In this document: positions 1 through 5,011 of the stretch, piece after piece
Position numbering within the stretch: the first letter of the stretch is position 1
Layout: each line of letters opens with the position of its first letter
Assembly: GCA_023429365.1 (NCBI GenBank)
Contig: JAEYVW010000336.1
Span: 1 to 5,011 of the forward strand
Length of the DNA stretch: 5,011 bases
Direction of reading: 5' to 3'
From: Bacteroidota bacterium
Lineage (GTDB): Bacteria > Bacteroidota > Bacteroidia > Chitinophagales > Chitinophagaceae
The notes under the pieces: generated by a model
Database searches by the model: none
Told to the model about the DNA's origin: nothing
Seen by the model: the letters and a program-made list of their open reading frames with translations, nothing else
Program-made: the position numbers and the translations under genes

Positions 1-671
1 TACAGGGCAACCGACCGCTCGGTATCCAGCATACTTTTCACGATCTCTGTCTCGGTTTTTTCCTTATTAAAACCCGGGTAGTTGCGGATCTTGTACACTT
101 CCATCATCTGTTGCTTCACTGATTCAAAATCCAGCCTTGCATTACTCGATTCCGTCAACTGTCCCTGCAATTCCTCGTTCTCCGTTTTTGCCTTGTCCAA
201 TTGCTGCTGTAACGATTCTATCTTCTTCTCCAAAGCGGGAATTGAACTCTTTCCCTTCCCCTTTCCATTCACACCCGCATCAGCAATGGTTCCTGATGAA
301 TAAGCAGCCAGTTCAAGATGTTGCACCTGCTTATGCAGCATACGCACCACCCGGTGAAACTTACGCTGGTTCCGGTATAACAGGTAAAGCAGCCCCACAA
401 TACCCAGCAACGCAACAAGTCCCGCGATCGCATAGGGCAGGATGTTAATACCAGGTTCCACCACCTGTTCTGTTTGCACCTGTGCAGGAAGAGCATCGTT
501 GTGCAACCTGATCAGGGAATCAAGTTCCGACCGCAGGATGACTGTATTCCTGTTCACAGTTTCATCCGCCGACAAAGTATCTACAACGCGGATACTTTTC
601 TTCTCCGGCTCCTGAGCCCGGAGTGTGCCGACCGTGAAACAAAATAATAGTAAGACTAACTTTAATTTCAT
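1..671 (-). CDS. Signal-peptide, single-pass membrane protein with cytoplasmic coiled coil (3' end off window)
   Basis: The frame stays open from the ATG at 671-669 to the left edge: 223 codons plus two bases, with no stop reached. I do not recognise the family. Residues 1-20 form a signal peptide (Lys2/Lys4, then LVLLLFCF, ending LRAQ), probably cut around Ala19-Gln20. Residues 21-75 are polar. Residues 77-99 form a membrane helix (ILPYAIAGLVALLGIVGLLY) followed by RNQRKFHRVVR, so the positive-inside rule puts the N-terminus outside and the C-terminus in the cytoplasm. A Gly/Lys-rich linker (about 134-143) leads into a probable coiled coil at about 144-190, rich in Leu, Glu, Gln and Lys. The last visible part (191-223) may begin another domain. 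The gene starts 39 bases after the stop of the actin-like ATPase and is probably co-transcribed with it. It could anchor or receive signals from that ATPase, which is inference. The reading frame is well supported; the function is unknown. Confidence 0.85.
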   Translation of the reverse strand, partial: MKLKLVLLLFCFTVGTLRAQEPEKKSIRVVDTLSADETVNRNTVILRSELDSLIRLHNDALPAQVQTEQVVEPGINILPYAIAGLVALLGIVGLLYLLYRNQRKFHRVVRMLHKQVQHLELAAYSSGTIADAGVNGKGKGKSSIPALEKKIESLQQQLDKAKTENEELQGQLTESSNARLDFESVKQQMMEVYKIRNYPGFNKEKTETEIVKSMLDTERSVAL

Positions 672-710
672 CAGTATTAATTTTAGTTGGCTGGTTTATC
701 GTTGGTTTGG

Positions 711-3089
711 TCAGAATTGAAAAAACTGCAGGATACCTGTTTTCTTTTTCTCCTGCCTGGTATTTTGCAATGCCATATCTTTTTTGATATCCTCGTATAT
801 CATATTTACAGAGGCTAACTCTCCACCATAACCCGGGAACATGGAAATTGCCTTCATATCGCGGACAGGCGCGTTTATTTCGGCGAATGAAACAAGCACG
901 CTGTACAGGGAACGAACATCTCTCACTTTCTGATCCTCCATAAACCGGAGATAGATATTGTCGCGTGTAAAATAGATATCGACAGTTTTGTTTTTAAAGG
1001 CTTTCAATTGCTGGTTATTACGCCTTACTACCGATGTGTTATACAAAATATCATTACCAGGTTCAATCTTGATACCACGGTAGAGATACATATTGTTGTT
1101 CAGCACATCATTATTTTTTGAAAGCCCTTCTTCGCGATCGATGGGAATACCTGTAAAATCGGTGATCTTGTAAGCGCCCGTGAATGCACCATAGATCGCG
1201 ACATTCTTATTATTGAGCGAACGGCCTGGGGTCACGGTATTGATTCTGATATTATCACCGAGCATTTGCTTCAACCCTTCCGCCAGCTTTTCGCGAAGAC
1301 TGTCAAAATAGAAAGCGCGGCCGCTTAGCATAACTACTTTAATGCGCCGGCGAACGTCTTTTGTCATCACTTCTCGGATACTCGACAGGATACAATGAAC
1401 GATACAATCAGTCGCCTTATGTATCAGTCCCGTCACTTCATCGTCCCACCTGATATTGCGGTCTTTCAAAATGGCTTCGGCATATTGCAGCAAAGTGGCC
1501 CGGTCACGATACAAATTGGCAATCTTTCTTTCGGTGCTTAATGACTGCTCGGTCAATTCGGCGAAGGCCGTAATGCCGACCGGCTGTAGGTCTTTGAATC
1601 GCTTTTTCTGATTTTCTATCAGCTGAATAAAATTCAGCACGTCCATGGTCAGGTCCTGGTCAAGAATATAGCGACTGATAAATTCCTTGATCGAAATATC
1701 ATTGCTGCCGGGTATTGCGCGCAATACCTGTGTCAAAAAATCTTCAACGAAGCCATACGACAAAACATTCCCCGCTCCCGCAAAACCGGTACGGAAAAAG
1801 CTTGAATAATTCTCATTATCGTCGGCCATTACCATAGAAATATCCGTGGTGCCTTTGCCACAGTCGATCACCAGGGCGATCTCACCATTTGCCAGCGGCA
1901 CATCTGATGAGTTAGTTTGCTGGTAGCCCATAAAGGCCGCATCACTTTCTGAAATGGTTTCATACTCGATATATAATTGGTTAGGATTAATATGCAGGGA
2001 GGCCAGCAGCTCAGGAGTATGCTTCCGCAATTCAGCCAGCATCTCAAACACATCATGCTGGGTATAGATATTCGGTACAAGCAGGGTAACAATCATTCCC
2101 CCGGTTTGAAAATCCGGTTTAGTGCTGATCATCAGCCGGAGAATACGCAAGAGGATCGCGCTGATCAGTTCCTTCTTGTGAGAACGAACACTGTAGTCTT
2201 CGGTATAGGTGTCGAGCAGAAGTTGTATGCTTCGTTCAATGCCAAGTTTCAGGTTGGGTATGATCTCATAATCATCCCTGAAAGCATATTGTGTAGCCGA
2301 CACTTCCTGCCTGGTGATGAATAATCGAACCTCATCATTCATCAGGTCGCTGGTAAAATTGAATGGAAAATTTTCCCGCCGGTCTATTGAAAACCTTTTC
2401 TTTACTGCATAATACGAACGGTATAACAAGGGCTGTCCCGGTTCATGATTCAAAAAATCCTCGCGTCGCCAGTGCCTGTTCCTGTCCAGCCGGTTCAACT
2501 GGCTAATCACATTCTCAAGAATATCATATTGAACGATCGAAGATTGCGGACCACAGTTTTTATATCCCACCTGGCTTGCTTCGCTACCAAAATCGACAAC
2601 TACACGCTGGCATTCGCGGGATGGCATGACACCAAACTGGAACCTGGCGGAATAAGTCTCACTTCCCGATTGCAGCGTTACATAAATATCCAGCGATGTG
2701 TGTTCAACCCGATGTTTATAATACGAAACAACCACCCGCTTCTGTGCCGCGGAAAAATCAAGCCGCAATCCCGATTCCTCATCATAAAATGGCTGAACAG
2801 AAAAACTACCGGCCTTTGTTATCAGCAATTCAAAACCGTAATGCTTTTTTTGAAATGAAACCTGGCATTCACTCAACGGAATATCCTGGTCGCCAGAGGG
2901 GGACATCTGGTTGAGCACAAGTTTACGCGGGTCCTCCAGGCTGATAAGTGGCGTCACTACCCTGTCATCAGCATTGGCAACAAAATTAAACTCCAACTCC
3001 TCGCGGTTGCCCGCTGCCGCATCGCTGTCCAGTTTGGCAACAAAATAGCGATCACTCCGGATCAGCAAAGGCAGATAGTAAAGTGTCAT
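711..3089 (-). CDS. Actin/Hsp70-fold ATPase with extra N- and C-terminal regions, 792 aa
   Basis: This is a cytoplasmic protein with no signal peptide or membrane helix. The nucleotide-binding motifs of the actin/Hsp70/sugar-kinase fold occur in order. Phosphate 1 is VVVDFGSEAS at 163-172. A connect-1-like stretch is at about 377-389 (ETISESDAAFMGY; compare the Hsp70 EPTAAAxAYG). Phosphate 2 is VIDCGKGTTDIS at 407-418. A Gly-rich segment at 436-451 resembles the Hsp70 GGxDFD region. The adenosine motif is VVMLSGRA at 585-592, and connect 2 is about 629-640 (NVAIYGAFTGAY). Unlike DnaK, the fold is preceded by about 160 beta-rich residues, has a large insert between phosphate 1 and connect 1, and ends in a roughly 140-residue beta-rich and charged tail rather than a recognisable peptide-binding domain. 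I chose the ATG at 3089. An in-frame ATG at 3218 adds 43 residues but overlaps the upstream gene and reads through a hexamer repeat as repeated Leu-Arg. Size and Hsp70-like motifs recall SrfB-type virulence-associated proteins, but I cannot confirm that. ATP binding is likely; the role is unknown. Confidence 0.9.
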   Translation of the reverse strand: MTLYYLPLLIRSDRYFVAKLDSDAAAGNREELEFNFVANADDRVVTPLISLEDPRKLVLNQMSPSGDQDIPLSECQVSFQKKHYGFELLITKAGSFSVQPFYDEESGLRLDFSAAQKRVVVSYYKHRVEHTSLDIYVTLQSGSETYSARFQFGVMPSRECQRVVVDFGSEASQVGYKNCGPQSSIVQYDILENVISQLNRLDRNRHWRREDFLNHEPGQPLLYRSYYAVKKRFSIDRRENFPFNFTSDLMNDEVRLFITRQEVSATQYAFRDDYEIIPNLKLGIERSIQLLLDTYTEDYSVRSHKKELISAILLRILRLMISTKPDFQTGGMIVTLLVPNIYTQHDVFEMLAELRKHTPELLASLHINPNQLYIEYETISESDAAFMGYQQTNSSDVPLANGEIALVIDCGKGTTDISMVMADDNENYSSFFRTGFAGAGNVLSYGFVEDFLTQVLRAIPGSNDISIKEFISRYILDQDLTMDVLNFIQLIENQKKRFKDLQPVGITAFAELTEQSLSTERKIANLYRDRATLLQYAEAILKDRNIRWDDEVTGLIHKATDCIVHCILSSIREVMTKDVRRRIKVVMLSGRAFYFDSLREKLAEGLKQMLGDNIRINTVTPGRSLNNKNVAIYGAFTGAYKITDFTGIPIDREEGLSKNNDVLNNNMYLYRGIKIEPGNDILYNTSVVRRNNQQLKAFKNKTVDIYFTRDNIYLRFMEDQKVRDVRSLYSVLVSFAEINAPVRDMKAISMFPGYGGELASVNMIYEDIKKDMALQNTRQEKKKTGILQFFQF

Positions 3090-3132
3090 AGATACTGTAT
3101 TTATATGTAGTTGACCGATAATTCTGCGCCCT

Positions 3133-3192
3133 CTCAATCTCAACCTAAATCTCAACCTAAATCTCAATCTCAACCTCAACCTTAAACTCAAC
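3133..3192. repeat. Hexanucleotide tandem repeat, 10 units (CTCAAC and variants)
   Basis: Ten consecutive 6-base units read on the plus strand: five CTCAAC, two CTCAAT, two CTAAAT and one CTTAAA. The array abuts the stop codon of the upstream membrane-protein gene with no spacer and fills 60 of the 103 bases before the ATPase start at 3089. On the coding (minus) strand it reads GTTGAG. In the ATPase frame it would encode alternating Leu/Phe-Arg, which is why the longer ORF starting at 3218 should not be trusted. The number of units may vary between strains, but a change in copy number would not shift a frame because the unit is six bases. Confidence 0.9.
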
Positions 3193-4035
3193 CTAGTCTC
3201 TGCAAAACCACCTGTCATTCAAATTCCCGTAATTACTTTCCTTATCCCATGAGTAGCAAAAATTAAATGCTTTCGATCTCAGGGACAGGAATGATATTGA
3301 AATGCTGTCTGATTTGTATTCATTAGGCAGTATGCGTCGTGCTACCGCTGAATACCCAATATTGCTAAATTGAAATGTATCTGTGACGTTAATGCTGCCG
3401 TAGCGCCAGTCCCTGACTTCCACAACGGCCTCATCGATATTATAACCGGTAGAGTTATCGATGGATAGTTCGATATTATAAAACTTGATACCAGCCTGGC
3501 TGGTGTCACGATCTGTTCTAAGTTTGAGCTCGATCCTGTCAGGCCAGGAATTGCGAATGCGCAGGTTGGTCTGTGTTACTTTATCGAGCTTCTGCCCTCT
3601 CGTATTTTCAATCGTTTTGATCAGGGAATCAATATCCATCAGGGGTGTGTTGGATGGTCGTGGTGCGGTGATCATCAAGGACGAAGCGGTATGCCATTTC
3701 ACCCTGCTAAAATTGTACACCAGGAATACAACTCCACAAATAACTAAGAGAATAAATGCGCGTTCCAGGCCCTTGAACTGAGCTGGCTTTGCAGGCTGCT
3801 TCACTTTAGCAGTTTGCTTTTGCTCTTCCCTGGTTGTAGTAATTTTTACCGGGGCAATGCCCGCTGGATGGGATCGCTTATTGAATTCAGCATAGCTGAT
3901 CCATTCGCTGGTATTAAATAGCCATATGCGAACCCGGCCGGGATCACCCACCGACTGGACTAACGATTGTAACTCCTCTTTTGACTGCACCTCCCTTACC
4001 ACATTCGTTCCATCAGTGAACAAATATTTTTCCAT
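3193..4035 (-). CDS. Single-pass membrane protein with GYF_2-like N-terminus and extracytoplasmic beta domain, 280 aa
   Basis: This is the first gene of the probable operon. It starts at the ATG at 4035-4033 and stops with TAG at 3195-3193. Residues 1-52 form a small cytoplasmic domain (MEKYLFTDGT at the start, then IWLFNTSEWISYAEF) that loosely resembles the GYF_2/DUF4339 type, usually a protein-interaction module; this is tentative. Residues 53-92 are a Lys/Thr/Pro-rich linker. Residues 93-109 are the membrane helix (FILLVICGVVFLVYNF), with positive charge before it, so the C-terminus should lie outside the cytoplasmic membrane. Residues 112-180 are polar. Residues 181-280 look like a beta-sandwich: SIDNSTGYNIDEAVVEV, then FSNIGYSAVARRILPNEYKSDSISI, then KAFNFCYSWD. 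Cys260 and Cys278 could form a disulfide (Cys100 is in the helix). The start lacks a Shine-Dalgarno sequence, as do its neighbours. It may be the membrane partner of the downstream ATPase, which is inferred from operon position only. Confidence 0.85.
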   Translation of the reverse strand: MEKYLFTDGTNVVREVQSKEELQSLVQSVGDPGRVRIWLFNTSEWISYAEFNKRSHPAGIAPVKITTTREEQKQTAKVKQPAKPAQFKGLERAFILLVICGVVFLVYNFSRVKWHTASSLMITAPRPSNTPLMDIDSLIKTIENTRGQKLDKVTQTNLRIRNSWPDRIELKLRTDRDTSQAGIKFYNIELSIDNSTGYNIDEAVVEVRDWRYGSINVTDTFQFSNIGYSAVARRILPNEYKSDSISISFLSLRSKAFNFCYSWDKESNYGNLNDRWFCRD

Positions 4036-4112
4036 CAGGGAAATTATTGTTGTGTTGTAAAAAAGTAGAAAGCAGTCAAATAAGTGGTTTATTTTTTTGA
4101 ATGAACTTGATT

Positions 4113-4190
4113 ATGGCGAAAAGATACATGCTAATAACATTTCAGGTATCACTGAAATTGTGTTACAACATTTTTTTATGATTTCGCCAT
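4113..4190. repeat. Nested imperfect inverted repeat upstream of the operon
   Basis: The outer arms ATGGCGAAA (4113-4121) and TTTCGCCAT (4182-4190) are perfect 9-base complements. Nearly concentric inside them is a 7-base stem, ATTTCAG (4139-4145) and CTGAAAT (4152-4158), with a 6-base loop. TAAC (4135-4138) can pair with GTTA (4162-4165), and ATG (4128-4130) with CAT (4169-4171). The structure begins 78 bases upstream of the first operon start. It could be a regulatory palindrome, a leader-RNA fold or the relic of a small mobile repeat; the sequence does not decide between these. Confidence 0.6.
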
Positions 4191-4264
4191 GCAGCGATAC
4201 GAATTCGTTATATAAAATTTCACATTTCGAACCCATAGATGTCGGGAGAACTCTCGTGTACTAT

Positions 4265-4379
4265 AAACCACGGCGGGCGCGGCGAGCACAGCGAAAGGCG
4301 TCTACGTGTAAAAAATCCGCTATGGAGAATAGAACCTGATGCTAATAGTCCGCTGTGTCCTCCGTGTGCGCTGTGGTTT
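4265..4379. repeat. 115-bp element with 29-bp imperfect inverted ends
   Basis: The left arm (4265-4293, beginning AAACCACGGCGGGCG) and the reverse complement of the right arm (4351-4379, ending CGCTGTGGTTT) match at 22 of 29 positions. The first seven bases and the last seven (CACAGCG) match exactly. The 57-base centre is not self-complementary. The right arm has the look of the roughly 9-base-period CACAGNG-type repeats scattered between genes in many bacterial genomes, which give spurious Arg/Gln/Thr-rich ORFs; that link is from memory. There is no transposase and no obvious target-site duplication at the edges. Confidence 0.7.
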
Positions 4380-4481
4380 CCTGACACATCGAAATATTTG
4401 AACTACGACCAGCAACGAGATCAGTTCTAGGAAAAACAAAGCACAGCCCCTGTAAAAGTAAAAGTCATTGAAGCCGCGCGG

Positions 4482-4496
4482 GTCAAACGTTTTGAC
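4482..4496. promoter_or_regulatory. Short palindrome GTCAAA-CGT-TTTGAC, possible operator
   Basis: Two perfect 6-base half-sites are separated by three bases, about 95 bases upstream of the aminotransferase start. The size and symmetry would suit a dimeric DNA-binding protein, but one copy alone could arise by chance. No regulator can be named. Confidence 0.25.
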
Positions 4497-4533
4497 GACA
4501 AAGCAAAATTTTATTCCGGACAGTAACGAATTC

Positions 4534-4575
4534 CAAACCCAATTCCCAACCCCTAATCCCCAATTCCCATTTCCC
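4534..4575. repeat. Heptanucleotide tandem repeat, 6 degenerate units, G-quadruplex-capable on the minus strand
   Basis: The units are CAAACCC, AATTCCC, AACCCCT, AATCCCC, AATTCCC and ATTTCCC. The minus strand therefore carries six runs of three or four G separated by 2-4 bases (4538-4540, 4545-4547, 4550-4553, 4558-4561, 4566-4568, 4573-4575), which satisfies the usual G-quadruplex pattern. The array ends 15 bases before the aminotransferase start codon and occupies the place where a -33 promoter element would be expected. Confidence 0.85.
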
Positions 4576-4578
4576 ACT

Positions 4579-4586
4579 TACCTTTG
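4579..4586 (+). promoter_or_regulatory. Candidate Bacteroidota -7 box TACCTTTG
   Basis: TACCTTTG matches the TAnnTTTG consensus of the Bacteroidota primary sigma factor exactly. It ends four bases before the aminotransferase ATG, so a transcript starting from it would have almost no leader. No TTTG-like -33 element is present at the expected distance, because the heptamer repeat lies there. The match may be chance, and the real promoter may lie further upstream. Confidence 0.3.
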
Positions 4587-4590
4587 AGGC

Positions 4591-5011
4591 ATGCTAAGTA
4601 TATCACAACGTGGCGAGCAGATGCCACCCTCCCCCATCCGCAAACTGGTTCCCTTCGCTGAAGCAGCCAAAATAAAGGGAATAAAAGTGTATCATCTTAA
4701 TATAGGCCAGCCGGATATCGAGACGCCACCAGCTATTATGGACGCGGTAAAGCATACCGATATCAAAGTGCTGGAATACAGCCATAGTGCGGGTAACGAA
4801 ACTTACCGCCGCAAACTGGTGCAGTATTATAAGAAAGTGGGCATCGATGTGGCCTATGACCAGATCATGATCACAACCGGCGGCAGTGAAGCGATTATGT
4901 TTGGTTTTTTCACCTGCCTCAACCCGGGCGATGAAGTGATCATCCCCGAGCCATTTTATGCGAACTATAATGGCTTTGCCTGTGCTGCTGGTGTAAACGT
5001 AGTGCCTATTA
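4591..5011 (+). CDS. PLP-dependent aminotransferase class I/II, N-terminal part (3' end off window)
   Basis: The frame is open from the ATG at 4591 to the right edge (140 codons plus one base). The protein belongs to fold-type I aminotransferases, most like bacterial aspartate/aromatic aminotransferases. Visible hallmarks are MPPSPIRKLVPFAEAAK at 11-27, the substrate-loop motif LNIGQPD at 36-42, YSHSAGNETYRRKL at 63-76, the PLP-phosphate loop TTGGSEAI at 95-102, and NPGDEVIIPEPFYANY at 111-126. The catalytic lysine and the cofactor-binding Asp/Tyr region lie beyond the window, so activity cannot be checked. A second Met at residue 11 is possible, but the first is preferred because, as I recall, homologues carry about ten residues before the MPxSPIRKL motif. 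It is transcribed away from the operon on its left and appears to be an ordinary amino-acid metabolism gene. The exact substrate cannot be decided from this fragment. Confidence 0.93.
   Translation, partial: MLSISQRGEQMPPSPIRKLVPFAEAAKIKGIKVYHLNIGQPDIETPPAIMDAVKHTDIKVLEYSHSAGNETYRRKLVQYYKKVGIDVAYDQIMITTGGSEAIMFGFFTCLNPGDEVIIPEPFYANYNGFACAAGVNVVPI

Larger units (their letters stand above)
4036..4590. other. Divergent intergenic region without a convincing gene
   Basis: These 555 bases separate the left-going operon from the right-going aminotransferase, so the promoters of both should lie here. The half nearest the operon is AT-rich. Short open frames on both strands are built from repeat sequence and show no recognisable domain. 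The stretch holds a nested inverted repeat, a 115-base inverted-repeat element, a short palindrome and a C-rich heptamer repeat, each listed separately. No exact TAnnTTTG box was found on the minus strand upstream of the operon, so its promoter is not located. Confidence 0.75.

Noticed and set aside
82..496. Open frames at 82-303 (+), 137-448 (+) and 269-496 (-)
   Set aside because: They overlap the signal-peptide/coiled-coil gene in other frames. That gene's translation has a coherent signal peptide, membrane helix and coiled coil.
1977..2914. Plus-strand open frames inside the ATPase gene (1977-2324, 2445-2858, 2696-2914)
   Set aside because: They are antisense to a long frame with clear ATPase motifs and have no recognisable protein features.
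711..3089. Calling the ATPase DnaK, MreB or SrfB
   Set aside because: Phosphate 1 lies far too deep for DnaK or MreB, there is no recognisable DnaK-type peptide-binding domain, and similarity to SrfB cannot be established by eye.
3090..3218. 43-residue N-terminal extension of the actin-like ATPase starting at 3218
   Set aside because: It overlaps the end of the upstream gene, and 20 of its residues are alternating Leu/Phe-Arg produced by the hexamer repeat. The ATG at 3089 gives a normal N-terminus.
4139..4177. Hairpin 4139-4158 followed by a T-run at 4171-4177 as a terminator
   Set aside because: The stem is AT-rich, 12 bases separate it from the T-run, and no plus-strand gene ends here.
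4097..4430. Two plus-strand open frames (4097-4339 and 4239-4430)
   Set aside because: They cross the inverted-repeat element, overlap each other, show no domain and have composition set by the repeat.
4320..4577. 85-aa minus-strand open frame with a hydrophobic middle
   Set aside because: Its N-terminus is the heptamer repeat (Gly/Asn/Trp-rich) and its C-terminus is the inverted-repeat arm (Arg/Thr/Gln-rich). Only about 30 hydrophobic residues between are not repeat-derived, and no domain is recognisable. It could hide a relic, but I cannot support it as a gene.
4603..4785. 60-aa minus-strand open frame
   Set aside because: It is antisense to the aminotransferase, whose motifs are unmistakable.

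Overview
The window looks like chromosomal DNA of a Bacteroidota bacterium, probably near the Chitinophagaceae. The evidence is indirect. No start codon has a convincing Shine-Dalgarno sequence, one gene has an exact TAnnTTTG box (the Bacteroidota -7 consensus) just upstream, a signal peptide ends in the Ala-Gln style common in this phylum, and intergenic DNA carries short tandem repeats of a kind I associate with these genomes. No tRNA, rRNA, CRISPR array or transposase was seen.

Positions 1-4035 hold three genes on the minus strand, read right to left as one probable operon. The first (4035-3193) is a single-pass membrane protein with a small cytoplasmic N-terminal domain and an extracytoplasmic beta-rich domain. 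The second (3089-711) is a large cytoplasmic ATPase of the actin/Hsp70 fold, with the nucleotide-binding motifs in order but about 160 extra residues in front of them. The third (671 to beyond the left edge) has a signal peptide, one membrane helix and a cytoplasmic coiled coil. The gaps are 103 and 39 bases. Together they suggest an envelope-anchored assembly driven or recruited by an actin-like ATPase. I do not recognise it as a named system, and the left part is missing.

Positions 4036-4590 are a 555-base divergent intergenic region with no convincing gene. It contains a nested inverted repeat (4113-4190), a 115-base element with 29-base imperfect inverted ends (4265-4379), a 15-base palindrome (4482-4496) and a C-rich heptamer tandem repeat (4534-4575) whose minus strand could form a G-quadruplex. 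A second tandem repeat, of hexamers (3133-3192), fills most of the gap between the first two operon genes and creates a misleading upstream start for the ATPase.

From 4591 to the right edge is the start of a plus-strand PLP-dependent class I/II aminotransferase, apparently a housekeeping gene unrelated to the operon.
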